Origin: Sphingobium sp. WTD-1
GTDB taxonomy: Bacteria; Pseudomonadota; Alphaproteobacteria; Sphingomonadales; Sphingomonadaceae
Assembly (NCBI RefSeq): GCF_030128825.1
Contig: NZ_CP119130.1
Span: 1 to 57,709, forward strand
Reading direction: 5' to 3'
DNA length: 57,709 nucleotides
A program made the position numbers and the translations under genes. Of this stretch, positions 1 through 8,909 are shown piece after piece. Every line of letters begins with the position of its first letter. The stretch's first letter is position 1. Under the pieces are notes generated by a model. It was not told the origin of the DNA and did no database searches. It worked only from the letters and a program-made list of their open reading frames with translations.

Positions 1-120
1 TGCCTTCTCCAGCTCGACGTAGGTGATTACGGCTACGGCCATCATAGGGGTGGCGTGCCGTTGTTTCCCGCCCGGCATCAGGCGCCCGCGCCGCCTCCGC
101 CTATCGCCACGCAGGACTAA
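1..120 (+). CDS. Small lipoprotein, C-terminal 39 codons (continues from 57709)
   Basis: Codon 1 of the window (TGC) continues the frame that starts at 57566. It reads CLLQLDVGDYGYG, followed by a His/Gly and then a Pro/Ala-rich tail, and stops at TAA 118-120. The first six residues complete the conserved motif begun at the far end. Function unknown. It lies 19 bp upstream of another small exported protein in the same direction and may be co-transcribed with it. Confidence 0.85.
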   Translation, partial: CLLQLDVGDYGYGHHRGGVPLFPARHQAPAPPPPIATQD

Positions 121-139
121 GGTCGGCTAAAGTTCACTG

Positions 140-595
140 ATGCCCCATCGTCCTGACCTATTGATCTACGCACTTTCGCTCGGAAGCGCAGCGCCCGTGG
201 CGGCTCAGCAGGTGGTGCCCGCCAAACCACGAACCGCCGCGGGTGCGTCGAAGTTCGTCCAGGACATGCTGACCCGCGGCACAGCCGTCGCAAAGCCTTG
301 GCCGGGTTTCGTGCGGAACAGCAGGATCACGAGCGTAGGAGTGAAAGGTGGTTGCCTCGTTACGCTCACGCTCGCCGACAAAAGCGCCCTCAGCGTGAAA
401 CTAGATCAGGTGGTTGCGATCCGACCGCTTTACTCGGCCAACGCGCCCCAGGCGTCGGTGGAGATCAAAGGGGGCGCGCAGCCCTACGAGGGTCTCGATA
501 TATTCGTCGGGGACAACGACGCGGTGCGCCGCGTCGGTGATGCCCTGGAGTTCATGCGCCAGTCCTGTGATCCATCGGCGAAGACTGGTTTCTAA
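140..595 (+). CDS. Hypothetical exported protein
   Basis: 151 residues with a plausible signal peptide (charged start, hydrophobic LLIYALSLGSAAPVAA, cleavage near AAQ). The mature part has two cysteines (in GGCLVTL and QSCDPS), possibly a disulfide in the periplasm. I do not recognise a family. It follows the lipoprotein gene closely, so the two may share a transcript. The ribosome-binding site is weak, and the start was chosen because it opens the signal sequence. Confidence 0.6.
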   Translation: MPHRPDLLIYALSLGSAAPVAAQQVVPAKPRTAAGASKFVQDMLTRGTAVAKPWPGFVRNSRITSVGVKGGCLVTLTLADKSALSVKLDQVVAIRPLYSANAPQASVEIKGGAQPYEGLDIFVGDNDAVRRVGDALEFMRQSCDPSAKTGF

Positions 596-667
596 ACCGG
601 CCAGCGGCGTCTCACCGACTTTTGCGAGGGCGGCTTGATCCGCACCCGACCAAGTTGGCCAACACCG

Positions 668-1303
668 TTATAATCTCATTCTAACCGTTGCGCGCACCGT
701 CGTCGGCGCGCCGGGCATGATGTTGTTGTCGTTGTAGGCGGACGAGAAATAATCGCTGTTAAGCAGATTCTCGACGTTGATTTGCGCCTCGATCTGGGGG
801 GTGAGCTTGAAGAATGCGGCGGCATCGACGCGGGTGAAGGCGGGCAGGATGGCGGTGTTGCTGATGGACGTGAAGCTTTTCGACTGGTGGTAGACACCGG
901 CGCCGGCCCCCAAGCGTGGGGTGAGGTCGTAACGCGTCCAGAGCGAAGCCTGTTGTTTTGGAACCAGCGGAACCTCGCGCCCGGCCGGGGCGGCACTCGT
1001 CGTTTTGCGAATTGTCGCGTCCTGCAGCGCATAGCCCGCGCTGATCTGCCACTGGGGTGTGATCGCGCCGCTAAGGCCGAGTTCGAGCCCTTTGCTGCGC
1101 TGCGCGCCCGTGAGCACCGTCCGTGCGGGGTCATTGGGGTCGGCCGCGCGGGTGTTGGTGCGGTCAAGCTGGTAGATGGCGGCGGTCAGGTTCAGCGTCG
1201 GGCGGATATCCCATTTGAGGCCAAGCTCGTAATTGTCGAACCTCTCCGGCTCCAGCGCGGCGCTGGTGACATCGAGCGATGAGAATTGATCCCCCGACTG
1301 CAG
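668..1303 (-). pseudogene. C-terminal remnant of a TonB-dependent siderophore receptor
   Basis: About 210 C-terminal residues of an outer-membrane beta-barrel, from QSGDQFSSLDV to the terminal strand ending VRMRL. The plug domain, TonB box and signal peptide are missing: the frame runs directly into an IS21 istB remnant at about 1303. It closely matches the end of the intact receptor at 47668-49812, for example ALEPERFDNYELGLKW here against ALEPEKFDNYEVGLKW there. The many differences point to two related genes rather than a recent copy. Non-functional as it stands. Confidence 0.85.
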
Positions 1304-1307
1304 CGAA

Positions 1308-1640
1308 ATGATGGAGGCCCGCGACGAGCGCCGTCTTCTGCGCTTCCAGAAGCAGATGGCCGGATACAAGCTGCTCATCATCGACGAACTGGGCTTTGTG
1401 CCGCTCTCCAAGACCGGCGCCGAACTGTTGTTCGAGCTGATCTCCCAGCGTTACGAACGCGGCTCCACCTTCATCACCAGCAACCTGCCCTTCGACGAAT
1501 GGACCGAAACCTTCGGATCTGAGCGTCTCACAGGCGCGCTCCTCGATCGCCTGACCCATCACGTCAGCATCCTCGAGATGAACGGCGAAAGCTATCGCCT
1601 CGCGCACAGCCGGGCCCGCAAGGCCAAAACCAGACCCTGA
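1308..1640 (+). pseudogene. istB: IstB-like ATPase, C-terminal fragment
   Basis: 110 residues matching the second half of the IS21 transposition helper ATPase. Walker B LLIIDELGF, the sensor-1 region STFITSNLPFDEW and the C-terminal DRLTHHVSILEMNGESYRL are all present. The Walker A motif and the N-terminal domain are missing, so it cannot bind ATP normally. It would have worked with IstA, which is also absent. Confidence 0.85.
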
Positions 1641-1651
1641 AAATTACACCA

Positions 1652-1704
1652 ATGCCGGGGGGAGTGGCCCTCGGGCTACGCCCTCACGCCACTCCCCCCG
1701 GCAT
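1652..1704. repeat. Perfect 17-bp hairpin in the IS21 tail
   Basis: Arms 1652-1668 and 1688-1704 are exact inverted copies (ATGCCGGGGGGAGTGGC and its complement) around a 19-base loop. It lies just after the istB stop codon and inside the element end, so it may act as a transcription stop for the IS. Confidence 0.75.
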
Positions 1705-1763
1705 GTAACACGATGGCCTGGTTTTACGCCGCCGAATGGCCGACTTTTGCTCCGCCGTTGACA

Positions 1764-2867
1764 ATCGAGGCACGGCTGCAGAATCGCGACAAGGGCAACA
1801 TCAACTGGACGGTCGGCGGTGCCTGGTTCAAGGACAAGATCAGCCTGTTCAGCACGCTGGACGGCGCCGACACCTTCCGTACCGTGTTCGAAGCGAACTA
1901 TCTGCAGCGGCGCGAAAGCCTCGCGGCCTTCGCAGACGTCGATTTCAAGGTCGCGCCGCGCCTTCGTGCCGATCTGGGCGTGCGCATCAGCAACGAAAAG
2001 AACCGCTTCAGCGGCTACACGCATGATCTCAACCCCTATGGCGTGTCGATCGGATCGCTGGTGTTCGCCCTGCCCGCCGAATTCGACAACAAGCTCAGTG
2101 AGACGAGCCCTTCGGGTCGCGCCACGGTCACGTATGAACTGAGCGAGGATGCACGGGTCTATGGCTCGGTCGGACGCGGCTTCCGTGCCGGCGGTTTCGA
2201 CGGCAGCACGATCTGGTCGACCCCCGAAGCCGATGCATTCAAGTCGGAAAGCGTATGGGCCTATGAAGGCGGGGTGAAGTTCATGCCTGCGCGCGGCCCT
2301 GTGCAGTTCGAAGTTGCGGGCTTCTATTATGATTTCTCGAACATTCAGGCCGGTTCCTTCCGCACCTATGATGGCGCCACCACCAGCGTACGCACCAATG
2401 TGGGCAAGGCGCGCAGCTATGGCGGCGAGGCCAGCTTCACGATCCGCCCGGTGCGCCCGATGACCATCAATTTCGGCGTCGCGCTGCTCGACACGAAGGT
2501 CACCGCGATCGAGGCGATCACCGCTGCCGAAAAGGCGCGCCTGGGCAACGACTTGCCGTTCGCGCCGAACATGACGCTGAACGGCTCGATCCGCTACGAG
2601 TTCGCGCTGAACGATCGCATGACGCTGACGCCTCAGGTCGATGCCCGCTACGTCGATGCCTATTATGGCGATCTCGACAATACGGCGCCGGTCGGGGACT
2701 TCGCGCTCGTCAATGCGCGCATCGATCTCAAGATCGACCAGCGCTGGACCGTGGCCGGCTTCGTGCGCAACATCGCCGATGTCGATTACACGACCGGCGG
2801 ATCGGCGACGCAGGCATTCAGCGGCACGCCGCGCACCTGGGGCGTTTCGCTCGGGGCGCGTTTCTGA
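1764..2867 (+). pseudogene. 5'-truncated TonB-dependent receptor (barrel half)
   Basis: About 367 residues of the C-terminal beta-barrel, including repeated aromatic strands, GRGFRAGGFDGSTIW, a NIADVDYTTGG turn and a terminal Phe (GVSLGARF). The signal peptide, TonB box and plug are gone, because the IS21 end replaces everything upstream of 1764. The open frame extends back to an ATG at 1713 only by reading through IS sequence. Its stop overlaps the start of the next gene (TGATG), so the pair was a translationally coupled receptor-phosphatase operon. It probably took up a phosphate-containing ligand, inferred from the neighbour. Confidence 0.8.
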
Positions 2868-4567
2868 TGGCGCTGACGCGGCGCGGCGTTCTTGCGGGAT
2901 CGGCGGCGGGCGGGCTTTTGCTCGCCGCCGGTCCCGCCGGGGCAAAAACGAACATGGTCTTCGCGCATGGCGTGGCGAGCGGCGATCCGCATGCCGACAG
3001 CGTCCTGCTGTGGACCCGCGTGACCGATCCTGCCCATGGGCCGGTCAGCGGCACATGGGAAATGGCCGAGGATGAACTGTTCACGCGCATCGCTGCGCGC
3101 GGATCGTTCAGCACATCGGCGGCGCGGGACCATACGGTCAAGGTGATCGCCTCCGGCCTGAAGGCGGGCCGCGAATATTTCTACCGCTTCCGTGCCATGG
3201 ACACGGTATCGGCGATCGGGCGGGCAAAAACCCTGCCAACGGGACGCATCGATCGTCTCGATATCGTGCTCGCCTGCTGCGCCATGTATATGTTCGGCGA
3301 ATTTCACGCCTACCGGGCCATTGCCGATCGGGAAGCGGTGGACCTCATCCTCTTCGTGGGCGACTATATTTACGAATATGGCGCCAACTCGATGCCCGCA
3401 CTCATGGATGTTCGGGCGATCGAGCCAACGCACGACACGGTCACGCTCGCCGACTATCGCGCACGCTATGCACAGTGGCGTCGTGATCCGGCCCTGCGCG
3501 ACGCCCATGCCCGCGCGTCGTGGATTTGCATGTGGGACGACCATGAAATCGCGAACGACGACTGGATGCATGGTGCCCAGCATCACGATCCGGCGGCCAA
3601 CGGCGACTGGGAGGAGCGCAAGGCTGCGGCGGTTCATGCCTATCTGGAATGGATGCCGATCCGCGATCCTGTCACTTCCGATCCCTATGGCATCACCCGC
3701 AGCTTCGCGTTCGGCGATCTCGCGACGCTGGCCCTGCCCGAAACCCGGCTCAAGGCCCGCCAGCAGCAATTGTCGCTGGCCAAGGATCTCGACTGGCATG
3801 TTGTCGACCGGCGCGGCAGTGGGGAGCGGGTGATATCCGACCCGGCGGAACTCAAGACACTCGACCTCAAGGCCCTGCCGCAAGGCGTCACGCGCGAACC
3901 CGATGTCGCAGCCTTCCGCGAGAAACTTGCCGATCCCGCGCGCGAAATGATCGGCGCGGAACAATGCGCATGGCTGGCGGACGAACTGAAGGCCCATAAG
4001 GATGCTCGCCGCCCGTGGTTCCTGTTCGGCAGCGCGACCATCCTGTCCAGCTACGTCTATCCCGATCTGACGAAGTTTCCCGATGGCAAGGTAGCGCTGG
4101 CGCCGATGTACGCCCTGACGCGCTATGGCCTGCCGCTTCTCAATGTCGATTCCTGGGACGGCTATGCCGGCGAGCGGGACAAGCTGTACGACCAGTTCGA
4201 GAAAAGCGGCGCGAACCTGCTCGTGCTGTCGGGCGACAGTCACATGGCCTGGATCAACGAACCCCATCGCGGGGACCGCCGGATTGGTCTCGAGCTTTCC
4301 GCCTCCACGCTGACCGGTCCTTCGATCGGGGAACTGCTCCTGCCGTCGGGGCCGGTCGGCGACGCCTTTGTCCACGACAATCGCGATATACGCTGGTGCG
4401 ACACCAATGCCGTTGGTTTCGTAACGGTATCGCTGACACGCGACCGGGTGGAGGCCGACTTCGTCCGCGTCCTAACGCCGCGCCAGGCGATCGGAAAGCT
4501 CGACATCGCGCGCCATGCCAGCGCACGGATCGCCGAAGATGGGTTGAGCGGCTGGGAGATCAGCTGA
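2867..4567 (+). CDS. phoD: PhoD-family alkaline phosphatase/phosphodiesterase
   Basis: 566 residues. The twin-arginine signal (LTRRGVLAGSAAGG, ending near AGA) indicates export of a folded, metal-containing enzyme. An N-terminal PhoD domain (LLWTRVTDP, near residue 48) is followed by the metallophosphatase core with VGDYIYEY near 163, MWDDHEIANDD near 222 and LSGDSHMAW near 454. These are the Asp/His metal ligands of PhoD. Family members hydrolyse phosphomonoesters and diesters outside the cytoplasm with Ca and Fe. The ATG overlaps the receptor stop by one base. With the upstream receptor broken, expression of this gene may be altered. The exact substrate cannot be read from sequence. Confidence 0.9.
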   Translation: MALTRRGVLAGSAAGGLLLAAGPAGAKTNMVFAHGVASGDPHADSVLLWTRVTDPAHGPVSGTWEMAEDELFTRIAARGSFSTSAARDHTVKVIASGLKAGREYFYRFRAMDTVSAIGRAKTLPTGRIDRLDIVLACCAMYMFGEFHAYRAIADREAVDLILFVGDYIYEYGANSMPALMDVRAIEPTHDTVTLADYRARYAQWRRDPALRDAHARASWICMWDDHEIANDDWMHGAQHHDPAANGDWEERKAAAVHAYLEWMPIRDPVTSDPYGITRSFAFGDLATLALPETRLKARQQQLSLAKDLDWHVVDRRGSGERVISDPAELKTLDLKALPQGVTREPDVAAFREKLADPAREMIGAEQCAWLADELKAHKDARRPWFLFGSATILSSYVYPDLTKFPDGKVALAPMYALTRYGLPLLNVDSWDGYAGERDKLYDQFEKSGANLLVLSGDSHMAWINEPHRGDRRIGLELSASTLTGPSIGELLLPSGPVGDAFVHDNRDIRWCDTNAVGFVTVSLTRDRVEADFVRVLTPRQAIGKLDIARHASARIAEDGLSGWEIS

Positions 4568-5128
4568 CCGAACGGCACTGCGTCGGAGCGATCCGGCGCA
4601 GTGCCAGCAGGCCGATGAGGCCAGCCAGGCATGAGGGCAGCGCGTAGATCGCCCGCAAGGTGGTTTCGCCTAGCCCATGCGCGGCACCCGGCAGGAAGCC
4701 GATAAAGGCGAGCGCCGTGAGCGCCCCGAAAACGCCCAGCGCGGCGGCGAGCTTGTTCGCGACATTGAACGGCGCATAGTGCGTGGCAGCAAAGCCATTG
4801 CCGCCCGATCGCACCAGATCCGACACCATCGCCCGCAGCAGCTATATAGTCCGCACCCCATGCGAAACTGCGGATGAGCAGATGGGCCAGCAGCAGCGCC
4901 CCGGTCCACCCGTGAATCCCCAGTGCCTCCTCTATGAAGAAGAGCGTCACCGCCCCTTCTGCCGCGTCGGCGGCGCCGAGCGCCCGCATAGAGCAACAGG
5001 ATGAGCACCAGTTCCCGGCGCAGCAGTATCGGGACCAAGGAGTCTCGATTGCCTTGGTACATCCACATCGACGAGGAAAAGACCGCGAGGTCGCTGGCGC
5101 TCAAAGGCGCTTTTCTTGCTCCTTTCAT
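4560..5128 (-). pseudogene. Decayed MFS (GPH-like sugar) transporter
   Basis: Transporter-like segments lie in three different frames. The start is MKGARKAPLSASDLAVF at 5128, followed by a helix segment TLFFIEEALGIHGWTGALLL and a C-terminal stretch YAPFNVANKLAAALGVFGAL through LPSCLAGLIGLLALRRI. The summed length is under 190 residues, against about 450 for an intact transporter, so both frameshifts and deletions have occurred. Its 3' end overlaps the 3' end of phoD by 8 bases, convergently. The GPH assignment rests on the general helix pattern only. Confidence 0.6.
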
Positions 5129-5602
5129 GAACGGCTTGTCGCTGACATGGAACGACCGCCTTGCAGGATCTGATGATGATTGAGTTACAAATTACGACGC
5201 GGACTTTTTTGTACGAGAGATTCTATCCGTAAAACTGACTCACGGCATAGCAACCGGGCACAACAACTATCGGCTCGGGAGAAAATAGTCTCTGAGCCCA
5301 ACCCACTATCGTCATTTGCTGCACAATGCCCGATGCTCGCCTGCGAACTTTCCCCTTACCGAAAAGCTTGGGCTACTTACTGAGCGCAGACGGACCAATA
5401 CACAGCCACGCCTGATATCTCTCGCCGAAATTCGGACCTACACCGCACCTTGACCGCCATCATAAGCGTCAGGACGCAATGCAACATGTCCGCCGCCCAA
5501 ATGTCATCAAATCGACCCGAAACGGACCGGAAATCGCAACTCGCTCCATTTAACGCGATGCTGCAAGTGCGAAATTGCGCGCTGCTTTGGGGATATTGGG
5601 TC
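5129..5602. other. Intergenic region upstream of the interrupted receptor
   Basis: No convincing gene in this 474-bp stretch, which is visibly more AT-rich than its flanks. It should hold the promoter of the receptor that starts at 5603. I looked for a repeated CTGTCAT-type Pho box and did not see a clear one. Confidence 0.5.
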
Positions 5603-5642
5603 ATGAATATTTTGCACACGCGTTCGCGCGCCTGCCTGCTAG
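5603..5642 (+). pseudogene. TonB-dependent receptor, first 13 codons (split by IS5)
   Basis: ATG at 5603, after a purine-rich GGGGATATTGGG, begins MNILHTRSRACLL, the charged and early hydrophobic part of a signal peptide. The IS5-family element enters after CTAG at 5639-5642. Joining 5642 to 6493 restores the signal peptide in frame. Confidence 0.85.
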
Positions 5643-6109
5643 GTTTCGTGGACAAAGGGTATCCATTGCAGGGCTGAGACGAGATTGACGAAGCCGAGGT
5701 AGGACTCTTTGGTTTTGTCGTATCGAGTTGCGATACGCCGCCAGTTCTTGAGTTTGTTGAAGAGGCGTTCGACAAGATTGCGCCAACGGTATTTTTCGCG
5801 ATCGTGTGGGATTGGATCGCGCCGATTGCTTTTGGCGGGAATGACAGCCTCAACGTCAGCATTGGCCAATTCCTCGCGGATGGCATCTGCATCGTAGCCC
5901 TTGTCCGCCAACAATGCCTCGATCTTATGAGCAATCAAACGGAACAGCGGGCCAAAGCCTTGGATATCGTGGCTCTGGCCCGGCGTCAGGACAAAGCCGA
6001 GCGGTCGGCCTTTGGCATCGCAGCGGGCGTGGAGCTTTGTGCTGAATCCGCCTCGCGATCGGCCAAGCGCCTCGGTTTCCTGAGTCCCTTTTTTATGCCG
6101 ACGGCACAA
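5639..6109 (-). CDS. IS5-family transposase, second frame (orfB)
   Basis: Catalytic continuation. It contains GGFSTKLHARCDAKGRPL, LLADKGYDAD (second Asp) and WRNLVERLFNKLKNWRRIATRYDK (the Glu of DDE with the YREK-like signature). It overlaps orfA by 124 bases and is expected to be made as a frameshift fusion. Its stop codon TAG is supplied by the CTAG target duplication at 5639-5642. Confidence 0.85.
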   Translation of the reverse strand: MCRRHKKGTQETEALGRSRGGFSTKLHARCDAKGRPLGFVLTPGQSHDIQGFGPLFRLIAHKIEALLADKGYDADAIREELANADVEAVIPAKSNRRDPIPHDREKYRWRNLVERLFNKLKNWRRIATRYDKTKESYLGFVNLVSALQWIPFVHET

Positions 6110-6488
6110 TGATGTGCTCGGACCACGGTGCTGTCGATCATGTCCGCAGTGGCATCACGAGCCACCATTTCGCCCAGTGTCTCGAGCATCGCCTCGAACA
6201 CCCCGGTCGTAACCCAGCGCCGGTAGCGGCGGAAAACGCTGTTCCACTTGCCATATTCATCCGGCAAGTGGCGCCATTGCGAACCTGTGCGGGCGATCCA
6301 CATCATGCCTTCGAAATACAGCCGGTTGTCCTGTGCTGGACGACAGCCACGACCACGCTCAGATGGCAGTAATGTGCCGATGATCCCCCACTCGTCCTCC
6401 GTCAGCCCAATACGCTCGCCCAACGCCACCTCCAAAAGGCAGCCTTGAATCAACGCCCGATCCTGCTGTCAACCTTTGTCCACGAAAC
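5643..6488 (-). mobile_element. IS5-family insertion sequence (IS427-like), 846 bp
   Basis: Inverted ends GTTTCGTGGACAAAGG (5643-5658) and its exact complement (6473-6488). Both ends are flanked by CTAG (5639-5642 and 6489-6492), fitting a TA or CTAG target duplication. It carries a transposase in two overlapping frames. It is inserted in the signal-peptide codons of a TonB receptor. The intact ends and frames suggest a recent, possibly still active copy. Confidence 0.9.
5986..6453 (-). CDS. IS5-family transposase, first frame (orfA)
   Basis: 155 residues. The N-terminal DUF4096-like region (LTEDEWGIIGTLLP, WIARTGSQWRHLPDEYGKW) is followed by MIDSTVVRAHH, which supplies the first Asp of the DDE triad. 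The frame ends in nonsense after an A6G tract (6088-6094 on the plus strand, read as AAAAAAG on the minus strand). This is a typical slippage site joining the two frames into one transposase. The likely start is TTG 6453 or a nearby internal start. Confidence 0.85.
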   Translation of the reverse strand: MIQGCLLEVALGERIGLTEDEWGIIGTLLPSERGRGCRPAQDNRLYFEGMMWIARTGSQWRHLPDEYGKWNSVFRRYRRWVTTGVFEAMLETLGEMVARDATADMIDSTVVRAHHCAVGIKKGLRKPRRLADREADSAQSSTPAAMPKADRSALS

Positions 6489-6492
6489 CTAG

Positions 6493-8909
6493 GCAGTGCC
6501 GGCCTGCTCGCTCTGGTAGTAAGCGCGCCCGCTTTTTCGCAGACGCCCACGCCCGCAGCAGACCAAGCGGCGCAGGTCGATGGCGAGGCAACGTCCATCG
6601 TCGTGACCGGTGTTAAGGCTACACGCTCTGCGACCGCCATTACCACAACCGAAATCCAGAAGATCCTGCCGGGCGTTGCGCCGTTCAAGGCGATCCAGAC
6701 CCTGCCGGGTGTCATGTATGTGACTGCCGATCCGTGGGGCAACAACGAGCAGAACGCCTCGCTCTTCATCCATGGCTTCAGCGCTCAGCAGTTGGGCCAT
6801 ACCCTGGACGGCGTGCCGCTGGGCGATCAGAGCTACGGCAATTTCAACGGCCTCTCTCCGCAGCGCGCTATCATCTCCGAAAATGTCGGCAGCGTCGTTG
6901 TCGCCACCGGCACCGCGGAACTGGGCATCGCGTCGACCAGCAACCTGGGCGGCGGGATCGAGAATTTCTCCAGCGATCCGCGCCAGCAGATGGGCGCACA
7001 GTTGAACCACACTTTCGGCAGCTACGGGACGGCCCGCACATTCGTTCGCCTCGACAGCGGCGAGTTTGGCGACGGCAATAGCGGCTATGTCTCGGTCCTG
7101 CGCCATCGTGCGCGCGCCTGGGATTTCCGCGGCAAGCAGAAGGGCTGGGCCGCCAACGCCAAATTCGTCCATGACGACAGCAATGGCAAGCTGACCGCCT
7201 ATTTCAGCTATTCCGACAAGCAGGAACCCAATGAGGACGCGACCACCGTCTTCAAGAACCCTACCAATGCGGCGCAGGCCTATCAGCCCTATACCCGCCC
7301 CTTCTTCTACCCCGATTTCGCCGGCGCGGTCGCTTATCTGAACGCCAGCGGCAATGTGCCGGCCGCCGAGGCGCAGAATTATCGCAACTATTACAGCGCC
7401 GCGATCCGGACCGATTATCTGGGCTACATCAAATATCAGGCCCATCTGTCCGACCAAGTCGACTGGTCGAACCAGGTATATTATCATAATAATGACGGCG
7501 CGGGCATCGTCGCCGGACCGATCACGGTCGCGGGCCTGCCCAACCTGTTCTCGCTCTATTTCCCCGGCCAGAATCTGAAGACGGCCACCGGCAATTCGGG
7601 CTATGCGATCCGTACCACCGAATATCGCATCGATCGCGGCGGCATCCTGTCCTCGATCGACGCGACGTTGGGCAACCATCAGATTCAGCTTGGTGCGTGG
7701 TACGAATATAACAGCTCGGCCGCCTATCGGAACTGGTATGCGCTCAATGTGACCCGGCCGCAGGACTACAACCCCTATTCGCTGCCGCCGCATGATCCGC
7801 TGTTCACCCAATATGCCAGCGAGATGCGCACCAATGTTCTGCAACTTCATGTGCAGGACAGCTGGCAGGTCACGCCCAGCCTGCTGGTCCAGGGCGGTTT
7901 CAAGTCCAGCCTGCAATTTGCCAGCGGCACCTTCCCGGTCCAGCCGATCATCGGATCGCTGCCTGGTTCGGCAAGCGCCCTGCCCGAAGGCGAGATCAAC
8001 ACCAAGCGCTGGTTCCTGCCCGCGATCGGCGCGAAGTGGGACTTCACCGACAGCGAGCAGGTCTATGTCAACGTGCAGAAGAACCTGCGCCACTTCCAGC
8101 CTTATGGCGGCGGCGGCGTCACGCCGTGGAGCAGCGGCAGCCAGGCGGCATTCGACAATCTGAAGTTCAATGGCCGCCCCGAAACCTCCTGGGTCTATGA
8201 AATCGGCCTACGCAGCCGCCGGACCATCGACAGTTCGTTCCTGACCGGGATCGAAGCGCAGGTGAACTATTATCATGTCGATTTCAGCGATCGCCTGCTT
8301 GGCATCACGCCTCCCGGCGCGATCGGCGGCATCGGCGGCAGTGGCATCAGCGGCGGCACACCCGCCGTGTTCAACGTCGGCGGCGTGAAGACGGACGGTA
8401 TCGACGCGGCGCTGACGCTGCGCTTCGGGCAGGTCTTCTCGCTCTACAACGCCGTGTCCTACAACCGCTCCATCTACGACAGCGACTATAGCACTATCAC
8501 TGGCGCCGCGACTGGCACGCGGATCGGCGGCATCGCGACCGTGGGCGGCGTCGTGCCCACCGGCGGCAAGCTGATCCCTGTCAGCCCGAAGTGGATGAAC
8601 AAGACGGTTGCGACGCTGACGCTCGGCGATTTCGATGCCCAGATGATCGGCGACTATGTCGGCCGCCGTGTCACCACCTTCACCAACGATGCATCGGTCA
8701 AGTCGGTGTTCCAGGCCAGCGCCCGGATCGCTTATCGCCTGCCCGCCAGCATGGTCGGCCTGCAAAAGGCGGAGATCAGCCTGAACGTCACCAACCTGTT
8801 CGACACGACGGGTGCATCGACGGTGCAGGCGAGTGCGAACACCAACAATTACAATGTCTACCCAATCCCGCCGCGCCAGTGGTTCGCCACATTGTCGGTG
8901 AACTACTGA
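6493..8909 (+). pseudogene. TonB-dependent receptor, main part (separated from its start by IS5)
   Basis: The frame continues the signal peptide (GSAGLLALVVSAPAFSQ), then has a TonB-box-like SIVVTGVKAT, a plug domain (LPGVMYVTADPWGNNEQNAS, FIHGF) and a long barrel ending in Tyr. Without the IS the gene is 5603-8909 and encodes 818 residues, a normal receptor length. As it stands, residues after the plug start could be made only from an internal start such as GTG 6603, without a signal peptide, so the product should not reach the outer membrane. The stop overlaps the downstream phosphodiesterase start (TGATG), suggesting the receptor imported a glycerophosphodiester-like ligand or its breakdown product. 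Confidence 0.85.

Larger units (their letters stand above)
1304..1763 (+). mobile_element. IS21-family remnant
   Basis: The 3' part of istB followed by the element's right end. The end reads GCCGTTGACA up to 1763, that is TGTCAACGGC on the other strand, consistent with the TG...CA ends of IS21 elements. The left part (istA, the start of istB and the left end) has been deleted. The remnant separates two unrelated receptor fragments, 668-1303 and 1764-2867, so it marks a deletion junction. Confidence 0.75.

Noticed and set aside
2786..4375. 529-codon open frame on the minus strand
   Set aside because: Mirror of the PhoD gene, which has full catalytic motifs on the plus strand.
5129..5602. Possible Pho box upstream of the receptor-phosphodiesterase genes
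   Set aside because: I searched by eye for paired CTGTCAT-like words and found none clear enough. A scan with a PhoB matrix would decide.
6489..8093. 534-codon open frame on the minus strand
   Set aside because: Antisense shadow of the interrupted receptor. Composition is repetitive and there is no recognisable motif.
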